Below, one piece after another: positions 6,379 through 17,100 of a stretch of DNA of 64,000 nt; within the stretch, counting starts at the first letter, position 1, and every line of letters begins with the position of its first letter. The translations under genes were made by a program, and so were the position numbers. Source of the DNA: an uncultured Prevotellaceae bacterium (GTDB taxonomy: Bacteria; Bacteroidota; Bacteroidia; Bacteroidales; Bacteroidaceae); the NCBI GenBank assembly GCA_946411565.1, contig CAMKEM010000005.1:25878-89877 (forward strand). Reading direction: 5' to 3'. The notes beneath the pieces were generated by a model. That model was not told where the DNA came from. It saw only the letters and a program-made list of their open reading frames with translations, and did no database searches.

Positions 6379-9330
6379 TTACTTCTTCGGTGTACTCATC
6401 GTGTTGAAGTTCCATTGCAGATGCAGCATGGCATAGCGAGGAAGGGTGTTGGTAACGGTTTCGTATCGTCCCTGAGCATTTACATAGATATTGGTGTTGG
6501 TAAGCTGATGAAGGATGTCGAACATCTCCAGACGCGCGGTGAGCTTCTTCTTCAGGAACGAGCGGGCAATAGAGGCATTCCACACAAGGTTATTGGTGTT
6601 GAGGTCGCTTGAAGCATAGCCACGACGAGAGTACATCTTTATGTCGGTTGCAAGGGTGAAGCCTGTACGGAACACGCGCCACATACCGTTGAAACCGTAT
6701 GAGAAGTTAGTGGCGTTAACCTCGTTGAAGTTCGCCTGATCTGATGTGCTGTGTCGATACTCAATCTTACCACTTATGCCGAGCGAGAGACTATCACCAG
6801 TACGATAAGTGAGAGAAAGATTATCGTTCCAGATATTGTTGTGCACCTTACTAAGAGAAGAATTTGTCTGTCCAGTCACAGCCACCATATCCACACTCTG
6901 CGAGAAGTTATAGCCGAGGTTATTGTAGAAGTTGAAGCGTTTCTCCTTACCGAAGTCCATGCCAGAACCCGAGTTTACACTCCATGACCAGTTGCCATTA
7001 ACATTGACAGGCTTATATGTGCGTCCACCAGTTGAGGAATCCACGGTATAGCCTTGCGAAACGGCATTCTGGGTAGCATCAATATTGGCATTAAGATTTG
7101 CCCATACGGTTACGGTATCGCCTCCTCGCTCCCAACGCTTGTAAGCATTAAAATACATGTTCTCATTCCATGAAGCCTTGAGGTCTGGGTTTCCGAGACG
7201 GATGTTAAGAGGATCTGAACTGTTGGTGACATCAATCGTATTCAAGATGTTAGGCTGACTATTCTTGACACTATAGCGAGCGTTGAAGCCTATCTTCTTC
7301 TTTACGTGACGGTAATAAACATAACCCTGTGGTGAGAATTTAGTATATTCACGAGTACGGAATGCCTCTATATAGCCGTGATAGCTATATCTCTGCTTGA
7401 CATTAGCAAGTCCCAATGTCATATATGCATAGAAGTTCACGCTATCATTATAGTTCTGATACATGGTCATGAGGTTGGCACCATAATTCTTGGTCATGTC
7501 TGTACTGCGATAGCTGTTGTTCTTATCAATGTGTGCGAGAATAGAGTCGTTGCAGCTTGGAAGTTCGCCCAAAGGATGCTCGTAACCTATACCCCACCCT
7601 TCAATGTCGTGGAGGTTATGGTATTGCTGGGTGTTGTTACGATAGTCCTGATTATAATTAAGATAGAAACGTAATGAAAGATGCTCATTCGCATTATAGA
7701 CATATCCAGCATCAAAGCCATAGCCATAGTTATGGTTAGGAGATGTGGTATATTTATTCTGATACAGGTCGCTGTTCTCAACACGGAAATAGTTGACATC
7801 CTGAATACTATAACTCTTGTCCTTTGTATTGCCATAGTTGCCCCAAATAGTACCCTCGATATAGTCACCAGAACTGAGCTTAAACTCTACATTCATATTG
7901 TTATTGGCATTAAAAGACTTATAGTTGCCGAGAGAGGTGTCCTTGCGACGATTGATGAGCTGTGCCTGAAGCTGAGGATTGAGTTGGGTAGAGAAGGTAG
8001 AATCAAGGCTCTGCTGAACATTTCCCCAACGATTGAATTCCTCATCGGCAAGCATACTGTGAGAAACGTAGTCGTTGTTGTTCTCCTTGTAATTGATGTA
8101 TGTGTAGTTATACAACCAATATGGCTTTCTAACGTAAAACATATTGGTGAGTCCAATACTCTTGCTATGAGAAATACGTTCGCTCATAGAGCGTGAATAG
8201 TTGTTTCCCGTACTTAGGAACTGCTCATTATTGTTCGTGTTCTCATCAACAGACTTATCCCATGAGAACTCTACGTTTCCTTGCTCTTCCCAGCGTTGTT
8301 CTTTCTCTGAGATCTGGAGGTCAAGACCAGCCTTACGAGTGGTACGAGAGCCTTCCGGCTGATTGGCAGGATCCCAGTCGCCATCACGTCCCGGCTTGCG
8401 GTTCTCGTTGACGTTGTTGGTATTGGCATAGACAGAGAGACGGGAGCAGTCGGTATAGCGTAATGCGAAGAGACGCGCCATATAACGGTCTTCCGTACCA
8501 CCAGCAACTTCTACGTTTCCGAGGAAGCCTTTGTTGTACTGACGTTTGAGCTGAACGTCCATTGTGAACTTCTTCTCTTCTTGCTCACGACCAGCCCATT
8601 TACTCTTCTCCGAACTTTTATGATACACTTGTATATTCTTCACCGTGAAGCTTGGAAGGTTTTCGAGCATGACCTTCTTATTGCCCTTGAAGAAGTCTTT
8701 GCCGTTGAGGGTAAGTTCCTCTACCTTCTCGCCATTTACGGTTATTTCGCCTTCGCTGCTGAGCTTGGCACCAGGCAACTGACGGACAAGGGCATCGAGC
8801 ATACTGCCTTCTTCAAGTGGAAAGGCATCGGCATTATAGATGATTGTATCGCCATGCTGAACCATCTTAATCTTGGTAGCCTTGACAACCACCTCATCAA
8901 GCATTACGCTATCGGGAACACCAACCTTAACTGGGCGCATATATATGACAGGCAACTCGAACCAGCGGTTACGAGCCACCTTCTTGATTTCATAGTCAAT
9001 GGTGTTGGGATAATAGCCTGGTGCCTTTGCCTTCAGAATGAACTTTCCTACGGCAGAATCAGCAGGAACCTTGAGCTCATAGTATGTACGGTCGCGCATA
9101 TTCCAGCGGCTCTTTTCATACCTATGACAGGTCATAGTGTCGATAACAGTACTATCGGCACGCATGAGAGTTACAAACACGCTATCAGGACCCGCCTTCG
9201 TCTTTGCATCGATGACGTATCCGCATAGCTCAATTTTCTTCTCTTTCTTTTTCTTTGCGTTTTCTGCATAAGATGATACTGAAGTAGCCAACATTACCAT
9301 GACTACCAGTAGGTTAACAAATTTTTTCAA
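6379..9330 (-). CDS. Outer-membrane beta-barrel protein (OMP_b-brl_3/TonB-receptor-like)
   Basis: About 983 residues. A signal peptide (MKKFVNLLVVMVMLATSVSSYA) is followed by a charged linker, a carboxypeptidase-regulatory-like beta domain (about residues 30-130), a plug-like region containing DALVRQLPGAKLSSEGEI and VNGEKVEELTLNGKDFF (about 185-230), and a long series of alternating strands ending in an aromatic-rich C-terminus (LHLQWNFN). This is the usual layout of Bacteroidetes outer-membrane beta-barrel family proteins related to TonB-dependent receptors. No SusD partner is adjacent, so the substrate cannot be guessed. It is apparently monocistronic. Confidence 0.88.
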   Translation of the reverse strand: MKKFVNLLVVMVMLATSVSSYAENAKKKKEKKIELCGYVIDAKTKAGPDSVFVTLMRADSTVIDTMTCHRYEKSRWNMRDRTYYELKVPADSAVGKFILKAKAPGYYPNTIDYEIKKVARNRWFELPVIYMRPVKVGVPDSVMLDEVVVKATKIKMVQHGDTIIYNADAFPLEEGSMLDALVRQLPGAKLSSEGEITVNGEKVEELTLNGKDFFKGNKKVMLENLPSFTVKNIQVYHKSSEKSKWAGREQEEKKFTMDVQLKRQYNKGFLGNVEVAGGTEDRYMARLFALRYTDCSRLSVYANTNNVNENRKPGRDGDWDPANQPEGSRTTRKAGLDLQISEKEQRWEEQGNVEFSWDKSVDENTNNNEQFLSTGNNYSRSMSERISHSKSIGLTNMFYVRKPYWLYNYTYINYKENNNDYVSHSMLADEEFNRWGNVQQSLDSTFSTQLNPQLQAQLINRRKDTSLGNYKSFNANNNMNVEFKLSSGDYIEGTIWGNYGNTKDKSYSIQDVNYFRVENSDLYQNKYTTSPNHNYGYGFDAGYVYNANEHLSLRFYLNYNQDYRNNTQQYHNLHDIEGWGIGYEHPLGELPSCNDSILAHIDKNNSYRSTDMTKNYGANLMTMYQNYNDSVNFYAYMTLGLANVKQRYSYHGYIEAFRTREYTKFSPQGYVYYRHVKKKIGFNARYSVKNSQPNILNTIDVTNSSDPLNIRLGNPDLKASWNENMYFNAYKRWERGGDTVTVWANLNANIDATQNAVSQGYTVDSSTGGRTYKPVNVNGNWSWSVNSGSGMDFGKEKRFNFYNNLGYNFSQSVDMVAVTGQTNSSLSKVHNNIWNDNLSLTYRTGDSLSLGISGKIEYRHSTSDQANFNEVNATNFSYGFNGMWRVFRTGFTLATDIKMYSRRGYASSDLNTNNLVWNASIARSFLKKKLTARLEMFDILHQLTNTNIYVNAQGRYETVTNTLPRYAMLHLQWNFNTMSTPKK

Positions 9331-9421
9331 CGTTATAAATTGTTTTGGTTATTTTTACTACAATGTTCGTCTGTCGTAATCTCAGTATAAAGTTAGTTTT
9401 CTCAGTCAAAAAAGTGAGAGA

Positions 9422-9447
9422 GTGAGGGGACAAGTCAATCCCCTCAC
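9422..9447 (-). terminator. Terminator downstream of nagB
   Basis: GTGAGGGGA (9422-9430) and TCCCCTCAC (9439-9447) form a perfect 9 bp stem. In the minus-strand transcript it follows the nagB stop by about 20 nt and precedes a TTTTTT run. Confidence 0.75.
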
Positions 9448-9468
9448 CAAGTGTCTCATATTGTGTTA

Positions 9469-10260
9469 TTACAGATTACCTCTTTCCTTGTCAAGGTAGT
9501 ACTTGTATGTACCTACCGTAAGCTCATCACATGCAGGCTCATCGCATACCACGATAGAGTGTGGGTGCATCTGGAGCATAGAAGCTGTCCACTTATGGCT
9601 TACAGAGCCGTCAATGATGTGTTTGAGGGCACGTGCCTTGTGATGCCCGTTGCAAACAAGCAGAACCTCTTTTGCTGCCATTACTGTGCCGATACCTACG
9701 GTAAGTGCCTGTGTAGGTACAAGGCTCAAGTCACCATCGAAGAAACGGGAGTTGGCGATGATTGTATCTGTGGTCAATGTCTTGATACGTGTCTTTGAAG
9801 AGAGTGAAGAACCAGGCTCGTTGAAAGCAAGGTGACCATCAGGACCTACACCTCCCATGAAGAGATCGATACCGCCTGCAGCCTCGATTGCTGCCTCATA
9901 AGCCTCACATTCTGCTATAAGGTCCTTTGCATTTCCGTTGAGTATGTGTACGTTCTCTTTCTTGATATCGATATGAGAGAAGAAGTTTGTCCACATGAAA
10001 GAATGGTAGCTCTCTGGATGATCCTCAGGAAGATTTACATACTCATCCATATTGAATGTGATGACATTCTGGAAAGAGATTTCACCAGCTTTGTAGAGAT
10101 TGATGAGTTCCCTGTAGAGGCCGAGAGGTGAAGAGCCTGTTGGGCATCCCAACTTGAATGGCTTTTCTGGAGTAGGATTAGCCTCGATGATACGCTTGGC
10201 AACATAGTTTGCTGCCCACTTCGACATTTTGTCGTAGTTTGGTTCAATAATTACTCGCAT
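9469..10260 (-). CDS. nagB: Glucosamine-6-phosphate deaminase
   Basis: 263 residues, the normal length. The enzyme converts glucosamine-6-phosphate to fructose-6-phosphate and ammonia, the entry of amino sugars into glycolysis. Diagnostic segments are GCPTGSSPLGLYREL near the N-terminus, FNMDEYVNLPEDHPESYHSF (catalytic Asp region), and MGGVGPDGHLAFNEPGSS (the conserved G-x-DGHxAFNEP motif). The C-terminal part includes LVCNGHHKARAL, also typical. The next upstream gene (DUF4954-like) is 117 bp away on the same strand. Confidence 0.96.
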   Translation of the reverse strand: MRVIIEPNYDKMSKWAANYVAKRIIEANPTPEKPFKLGCPTGSSPLGLYRELINLYKAGEISFQNVITFNMDEYVNLPEDHPESYHSFMWTNFFSHIDIKKENVHILNGNAKDLIAECEAYEAAIEAAGGIDLFMGGVGPDGHLAFNEPGSSLSSKTRIKTLTTDTIIANSRFFDGDLSLVPTQALTVGIGTVMAAKEVLLVCNGHHKARALKHIIDGSVSHKWTASMLQMHPHSIVVCDEPACDELTVGTYKYYLDKERGNL

Positions 10261-10377
10261 ACTTTTCTTGTTATTGGTTGTTTAAGTTTTAGCGCCTGAA
10301 GACCTGCTACCAAAAAGTGCAAAAGGAGGGGTTTCCTCAGACTATATTTCTTTATGTTTCTATTCTTTAAACGAGAT

Positions 10378-11958
10378 TTAAAGTTCGATATTACAAGCCT
10401 GAACATCACGCTCTCCATCTTCGTCAAGAGCGGCATTCCATTCAGCCTCTGCCTTCTCGCCTTCTGCTATTAGAGAAGCCTTATCTGAAAGGTCGAAATG
10501 AGCGGCTGCCCAGTTGTATTCGTACTGAGCAATAAGTGGCTCTACATCCTCAAACGACTTGCCTGCCTCAAGTGCAGCTATCATTTCTGCCTTTGGTACG
10601 AGCATACCTCCGAAGTCTGTCCACTCTCCAGTTCCTTCAGATGATGCTGTCATGCCTTCACTTGCCTTAAGCACCTGTGCAAGATACATCTTCACAGCCT
10701 GATTATAGAGAGCAATACCACGCTCGATATGCTTTGGCGAAATAATACACTTCTTATATTCCGTAGCTCCTTCATTCTGCATCTTCTGAAGCACTTCTAT
10801 TGCCTTCAGAATAGAGGCGATAGTATAAGGGCTAAGCATTGAAAAATTGAGGAGGTCACGACGTGTTGCCTTACCCTCTGTTCGTTTGTCACGCTTTGGC
10901 CATTTAAGAGCATCACGACGTGTACCTACGCTTCGGAATGCCTGTGCAGGAATGATATGTGTATATCCATCTCTACCCTCTGTGATGAGCGAGAATGGTA
11001 GTTCACGGAGATCCTGATGCCCAACATGGTGCATAATGACTGTGCTGAACGCACCTATCTGCATAGGCCAATATACATAGCTGCTGCTACCGAGCTTTGC
11101 ACCACGAAGGAGCTGACCGTATTTGTTAGGTCCCATCTTGTATGAATGGTTGCTCTGGTTACTTCCAGAACCTGCATTGAAGAAACTTGTCATACAAGCA
11201 ATCATAAGCGTTGCCTTATGGTGGCTCACGCTATAAGGACCTGCAAAATATGCACACGCCTCGCCATTCTCGAAATGACAGTTGGCGAAGAACAAAGACT
11301 GAGTAGCCGAGTACATACGACCAATATGACAACCTTGTCCAACAAAGCAGTTATCAAGCTGGGCAGCATCAATAATATGGCTATCTGAACCTACGATTAC
11401 GTGCTCCATAATCACATTAGCCCCTACTCCACTTGGTGCTTCTGTCAAGGAATTAATACTAACGTCAACAAGACGAGTTGCACCTGTGACATGAGCCTTA
11501 GGACCAATATGAACGTCCGTCAACTGAAGACAATTCTTCACAACAGCACCTTCTTCTATTATGCTACCGTCAGACTCTATCTGCTTAGCATAGTCAAATG
11601 CTTTCTGCTGAAGCTTATTTACAAGCTCAGGATGTGCATAAGCCTCCTGTACTTCAAAGGCAGCCTCCATACTGGTAAGGTTATCATGAAGAATGACTTC
11701 AAGTCCGCCATCTTCCTTCATTACACCCACCTCTGTACCATTGGCAAAAGATGTCTTGCCTGTTGTTCCGAGGTCAGAAATATCAACGAGAGTTATTCCG
11801 GACGAGAGATATACCCGACCTATGAAGTTGACATTACTTATATGATAGTTAGAGAAATCTGTTACGACAAGGACATCGTCCCAGTTAGAAGCGGTTGAAC
11901 CTGCGGATTGCAGTTTCAGTATTTCGTCTTCAGTAAGTTTGCGATATTTATTTTGCAT
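10378..11958 (-). CDS. DUF4954-like hexapeptide-repeat protein
   Basis: About 526 residues from the ATG at 11958. The N-terminus (MQNKYRKLTEDEILKL) and the segment NVNFIGRVYLSSGI resemble the Bacteroidales DUF4954 family. The middle (about residues 130-240) has alternating small hydrophobic/glycine patterns (VKNCLQLTDVHIGPKAHVTG, IMEHVIVGSDSHIIDAAQL) typical of left-handed beta-helix (hexapeptide) folds found in sugar-nucleotide acyl- and nucleotidyltransferases. There is no signal peptide, so it is probably cytosolic. Its location beside nagB hints at amino-sugar metabolism, but no reaction has been assigned that I know of. A TTG at 11982 would overlap the promoter and is rejected as start. 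Confidence 0.75.
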   Translation of the reverse strand: MQNKYRKLTEDEILKLQSAGSTASNWDDVLVVTDFSNYHISNVNFIGRVYLSSGITLVDISDLGTTGKTSFANGTEVGVMKEDGGLEVILHDNLTSMEAAFEVQEAYAHPELVNKLQQKAFDYAKQIESDGSIIEEGAVVKNCLQLTDVHIGPKAHVTGATRLVDVSINSLTEAPSGVGANVIMEHVIVGSDSHIIDAAQLDNCFVGQGCHIGRMYSATQSLFFANCHFENGEACAYFAGPYSVSHHKATLMIACMTSFFNAGSGSNQSNHSYKMGPNKYGQLLRGAKLGSSSYVYWPMQIGAFSTVIMHHVGHQDLRELPFSLITEGRDGYTHIIPAQAFRSVGTRRDALKWPKRDKRTEGKATRRDLLNFSMLSPYTIASILKAIEVLQKMQNEGATEYKKCIISPKHIERGIALYNQAVKMYLAQVLKASEGMTASSEGTGEWTDFGGMLVPKAEMIAALEAGKSFEDVEPLIAQYEYNWAAAHFDLSDKASLIAEGEKAEAEWNAALDEDGERDVQACNIEL

Positions 11959-11979
11959 ATTTACGGGTTTAGGTTTCTG

Positions 11980-12010
11980 CAAAGGTACAATAAATATCTT
12001 ATATTATAAA
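11980..12010 (-). promoter_or_regulatory. Promoter of the DUF4954-like gene
   Basis: On the minus strand TACCTTTG (11987-11980) is a consensus -7 box; TTTA (12010-12007) sits 19 bp upstream in the -33 position. The leader would be only about 15 nt. Confidence 0.6.
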
Positions 12011-12159
12011 ATGTTTATCAATTTCACTTTCTCGTTTTTGTTATTTTTAACAAATGCAAAGTGAACCTTATCATAAGATCTTTTGAAAATCAACTATTGC
12101 AATCTGCCTATAAAACCTTAATTCAACGAATCAACAATCTACAGATAAAGCGCAAAAGT

Positions 12160-12277
12160 ACGCTCTATGTAACTCCCAAGTAGCTCCTATGTAAGTCCCT
12201 TCTTCCAAGGGACCAAACTCGGTGAAAGTCCGTTCCAGAAGCGGACTTAGAAGGGACCTTCACCGAGTTTGGTTCGG
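12160..12277. repeat. Tandem short repeats plus strong hairpin
   Basis: Two copies of an approximately 20 bp unit (CTATGTAACTCCC, CTATGTAAGTCCC) are followed by a hairpin with outer arms CCAAACTCGGTGAA and TTCACCGAGTTTGG and an inner pair AGTCCG/CGGACT. The rest of 11983-12389 shows no gene. The layout resembles the tandem-plus-palindrome regions at 28199-28455, 52491-52872 and 61062-61440. Confidence 0.7.
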
Positions 12278-12389
12278 AGAAACAACGGAGGCAAAGTGAA
12301 TGACCAGGGAATATAATGCACCTTCATAATAATAATCTAACGTTGATTATAAAATAACGAGAGGGAATAGCCAACTTTAATATAAAGAA

Positions 12390-12419
12390 AAAGCGTATCC
12401 CTCAAGAGAGATACGCTTT
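12390..12419 (-). terminator. Terminator of the envelope operon
   Basis: AAAGCGTATC and GATACGCTTT form a perfect 10 bp stem around a 10 nt loop, starting 11 bp after the stop codon of the last operon gene. In the minus direction the stem is followed by CTTTATATTAAAG. Confidence 0.8.
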
Positions 12420-12429
12420 ATATCTTGCA

Positions 12430-14106
12430 TTAAATTGGTCTATGTTCAGCTCTCATACGAGCAGCAGTCTTTGGCTGACCCTTTGCACATGCATTGAAAA
12501 TCTGATCTCCAATGCTATATGTCAAATCAGAATCCATCATATAGAGGGCATACTTCATAGCACTTTGATATTCCTTATTGTAGAAGTGGTACATGCCAAG
12601 ATACTGAGCAGCAACAGCCCAATATTGTTCATCAGCAGCATCACGACTAGGGTTAGCAGCCTCAAGATTGAACAGCTTGGTAAACTGATTAAGAGCCTTA
12701 CCAGTTCCAGGATTTTCCTCAGTCTGAGAAAGCATATACGCATGGTTGTAATAGATCTTACAAACTGTAGGATCTGTAGGGAACTCCTGCTCAATCTTTG
12801 TGAACAAATCCAACAGTTCACGCTGTGCAATACTCTTCTCTGTAGAATCTTCAGCCTTTTGATACTTCGTTAAGAGAATCTCTGTCAAGTTCAGCCAATC
12901 ATCGATTGTTACATCATTAGGATTCTTCTTACTCTTCTGATATTCACGGATATGAAGTGCTTGATCAAACTTTCCTTGCGCCATTAAAGCACTAACAATC
13001 TTACCAATATCACCTCTCATTGTATTATACTGAGCTGCAGCAAGATCACGCTGTCCCATAGTGATACCCAAATCCTGTGAAAGATCAAGACCAACATCAA
13101 GACCTTCTTGCAATTTATCAATAGCAGCCTCTAATCCTACATTACCAGTACTAAGACTATCTATACTCTCCAATGAGAACATTGAAAGTGCTAGATAACG
13201 ATAATCGTAAGGCATATAATGATAATGAAGCTTAGCTGTATCTGCACTCTGGAAAAGCTCATTAGCATTCTTGATAGCATCCTGATAACGCTGCAAGCCA
13301 TAGTTTGCAGCAAGCATTATACTAAGGAATCGAGGATCAGTAACCTCCTGTTCATGTGCAAAAGTAGCTACACTAAGAATCTTTTCACGATAGAAATCCT
13401 TCTCATCAGGTTGCTTAGACAGGTCAACTGCATAGTCCAAAGCATTACAATAAGCGTTGAGTTCATCAAGTGAGAGATTCTCGTTGCCCTGTTCTTCATA
13501 GGTATAGATACCTTTCTTAAGAAGAGCCAACTTTGTACCGAGTGTATCAGCAGGAGCTTTCTTTGCAATAGCAACCTGAAGAGCAGCTATTGTACCACCG
13601 ATCTTGAGGTCAGGACGCTGATCGCGAAGCAAAAGGAACTGTCTCAATACGCCCTCAGGATCCTCTGATGACTTCATTGCAGCATAATATTCATAAGAGT
13701 CAGGATAAAGAGGATTGACCTCCATCGCCTTCTTAAAATAGATGAGAGCAGTATCTCTGTAAGCAGAATCTCCATAGTGATCAAACTTATACTGACAATG
13801 CCTACCGAGAAGCACGTATGAAGGAGCGAAGTCTGGCTGAACCTCAAGAGCCTGCATTGCATACTTCTTTGTCTTATCAAAGTCCTGGTTCATATTGTAA
13901 GCCTCGGCAATACCAAGAAGAACTGTAGGGTTCTTACGGTTTACAATTGCAATACGATATGCAAGTGTATCTGCATAGTTTGCAAACTCTCTGATAGTCT
14001 CAGCGAGCGCACCAGTAAGTGCCTTTACATCAGTCTGTGCATTAGCTGGAGCAGCAAATGCTCCAAGCAGAAAGACTGAAAGGATGATATGTTTGAAAAA
14101 TTTCAT
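12430..14106 (-). CDS. Periplasmic TPR-repeat protein
   Basis: About 558 residues from the ATG at 14106 (a codon at 14118 is an alternative). A signal peptide (MKFFKHIILSVFLLGAFAAPANA) precedes TPR-like helix pairs, visible as NPTVLLGIAEAYNMNQDFDKTKKYAMQALEV and DSAYRDTALIYFKKAMEVNPLYPDSYEYY at residues 60-150 and again near the C-terminus (YLGMYHFYNKEYQSAMKYALYMM). TPR arrays bind protein partners, so a scaffold role for the barrel proteins encoded upstream is plausible. It is the last gene of the operon; 20 bp separate it from the five-module barrel gene. Confidence 0.8.
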   Translation of the reverse strand: MKFFKHIILSVFLLGAFAAPANAQTDVKALTGALAETIREFANYADTLAYRIAIVNRKNPTVLLGIAEAYNMNQDFDKTKKYAMQALEVQPDFAPSYVLLGRHCQYKFDHYGDSAYRDTALIYFKKAMEVNPLYPDSYEYYAAMKSSEDPEGVLRQFLLLRDQRPDLKIGGTIAALQVAIAKKAPADTLGTKLALLKKGIYTYEEQGNENLSLDELNAYCNALDYAVDLSKQPDEKDFYREKILSVATFAHEQEVTDPRFLSIMLAANYGLQRYQDAIKNANELFQSADTAKLHYHYMPYDYRYLALSMFSLESIDSLSTGNVGLEAAIDKLQEGLDVGLDLSQDLGITMGQRDLAAAQYNTMRGDIGKIVSALMAQGKFDQALHIREYQKSKKNPNDVTIDDWLNLTEILLTKYQKAEDSTEKSIAQRELLDLFTKIEQEFPTDPTVCKIYYNHAYMLSQTEENPGTGKALNQFTKLFNLEAANPSRDAADEQYWAVAAQYLGMYHFYNKEYQSAMKYALYMMDSDLTYSIGDQIFNACAKGQPKTAARMRAEHRPI

Positions 14107-14126
14107 TCTATTATGCATCTAAAGGT

Positions 14127-17100
14127 TTATCTAAGAGTATAATGAACACCTAAGTTGATAGTCTGCATCAGAGTTGAGCGTCCCATGAAGTGATGCTGTC
14201 CACCACGATTCAAGATATAGATTGTTGGCTGACAGAATGCAGCAAAACGATCAGCAATCTTACGAGAGATACGGATACCTGCATGAGCACCAATACTTAT
14301 GTCCTTTGCTCTAAAGTCAGCATCAAGACCTCTAAGTTTGTCAGCATCCTGGAAATATACAGTAGGACCAATAAATATGTCGTACTCTGTAGTACGTGGA
14401 CGGAAACCACCCATGAGAGTTGTAAGGTTCGCATTGAAACTAGCAGAAAGAAGTCCCAAATTTACAACCCTTGCAGATTGCATATCGCTTCGTCCAACAA
14501 GCTCATAAGTCAAACGACCTGCAAAATATTCTGTGAAACGATATTCACCGAAGAGCATACCCTGACCACCAGAAATGAAGCCCTTAGAACCAACAGCTCT
14601 AGAATTGTGACCACGATAACTATGGAACATATTGAAACCACCAGCAATACCAAAACGCATACGAGATGAAAGCCATGGCTTGAAATCGTACATAGCGCTG
14701 ATATCACGCATCTCACGATATTTCTCTGTACGGAGGTTCATACCAAAACCAAGCTTGATTGAGTGACGTCCCTGATTATTGTCATCAAACACCCATGATT
14801 CATATACAGGATCTTGTGGTCTTGTAGAACTTGCTGTAGAATAGAGATATTCAATAAAGACATTCACGTCATCACTAAGCTTATACCAAGGATGAATACC
14901 AAAGTTTAAGTTTGTGATATTCTGTCTCAAAAGGTTAAATCCATCATCTACAGGCTTCTTATTGATATTAGCAGAAGTCATAAATCTATGCATATTCTTC
15001 TTGCCAAAACCAATACCAACAAAGCCATAAACGCCCCATGGATCATCCCATGTAAAATCTCTGAAGAAACCCATTGGGTTTACAAGCAAATCAACTCTTC
15101 CACCAAGGTAGTTCTCGTTGAAGAACTCAGTTCCACTCATAAGAGGGTTATCGCCTTTATTGCTTCCCCACTCATAGTAGCCCCATTCAGTAGAACGACG
15201 GGTAAGTGTACCTCTGAAACCAGCAACCGGAGCGAACCACTTACCTACAGAAATACTACTTTCATAACCTATACCGAGTTTTGAACCTCCAACAGTAGGA
15301 TCCTGATTCTCAGCAGAAGTCATACAGATACCAGATGAAGCCTCCACGAAGAGAGGGTCACGCCAACGCTCAATATCAAGAGAATCCTCGAAACTTGAGA
15401 GACGCTTAGCTGGAGCAAGTGCATACTGAACACCAAGATTGAATGTCTGGAGTGACTGCCAATTACCACCCAACTTAGGTGCATGACTGCCATACTTAAC
15501 ATTTCTAAGAAGATATGCAGAAGGCATAAAGTAAACAGATGCCTGATTTGTAAATCTATAGCTCAAACGAAGATTAAGATTACCACCAAGCTTAAGATCA
15601 CTATCTGTTACTGGAAGTTCAGGATTTCCCAAAACAACCTTTGCAGTTTCACCTGTCAGCCAAGAAGCAGTCAAAGCAATACCACCATCTACATCCCACT
15701 TACGGTATGGATCTACACCACGCAAAAGGCTTGCAAGATGGAAAACTGGTCCTACATTAAATAATGACATATGTGATGAGTGCTTGATAGCATAACCACC
15801 ATCCCATTTTGACTTCTGATTTCCTTCAACATCGCTTAAATTAACATATTCCATACCAATTCTGGTTGAGAAATAGTGATTAAAACGATATTCACCGAAC
15901 AAAGAGAAACCACTTACATAAGCGTCTTTCTGCTCCCTAAGATATGGATAATATGTCTGTTGACGCTGAAGGTATGAAGCGCCCACACCAAGTGTCAAAC
16001 GAGAAGCGACATTTGGATAAACTGGAAGTTCTTCAGGAAGATAAGTATCACGATACTTACGAGCCTCACTTGTAACGGTAAAACCAAGGTTTACATCAAT
16101 ATTATAACGCTTTGAGAGTCTAGCGATTCCTTCGTATCTTGTCACATGTGGCTCAACAAAGACCTGAACGCCCTTATCAACGCCGTACCATCCATGAACA
16201 CCAGCCTCAAGATTGATTATATTATGTCTTTCAAAAGAATTTACGCCCTTATATTTCTCAGAGCGACCAATACTCAAACCACCCAAAAGATAAGCTCCAT
16301 ACTTGGAATTCCAATCATAGTACTTTCCAAATCCGAAAGGATTAATTATACCTTCTACACGAAGACCACCCCAAGAGTAACGATTTGACATCTGGTAACC
16401 ATCTCCCTGATACGTCTTAATATATTCCGCATTACGACCAGTAAAACCTAATCGCATACCAAAAGCAGGTGAGAACCACTTACCGACAGCAACAGCGGTA
16501 TTATGGCCACGATGACCAAAGGAAGCACCAGTCTGGAAATCAATGAAATAAGGATTTTGCCAAACGCGAAGTTTCTCTACGTCAGTCAAACCAGCATAAT
16601 GCCATGAACTACGGATTCGATTCCAAGCCTCAGGACTATTATGATCACGAAGATAGTAAGCATAAGTACCACGAACGCCATAAAACAGGTCATACTTGTG
16701 CCAGTTACGCTTAACAGAATTATCGATCTGGTCAGAAGCAACACCAACATATGGCTCTATAGAGAAATAGCTTCTTGGACCTCCATAAATACCAAGAGAA
16801 AGGCCAAAGTGTGCATTTACAGAGAACTTAGCACCTTTCATCTCATTTGCCAACCAATCTCCCTCTGCGTATGATGATTTAGTAAAACCAAATCCAATAC
16901 CTCCGAATGCACTAATATTTACAGGACGCTGAGGATTATAACCTGCAAAGTATGTTGACAAATTATACATATAGTCAATGTTACCATTAACCATATAGAA
17001 TCTTGAAATATTTCCAGAGTATGGACGTAATGCATTTTCCAGATTCACGTAAAAACGAGCACTACTAAGTGGAGTAAAGTTTTTACCAATACCAAGATGA

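Noticed and set aside
6379..9330. SusC-type receptor of a polysaccharide locus
   Set aside because: No SusD gene follows and the N-terminal layout fits the OMP beta-barrel 3 group better.
11959..11982. TTG start eight codons upstream for the DUF4954-like gene
   Set aside because: The codon overlaps the -7 box, so it would not be in the transcript.
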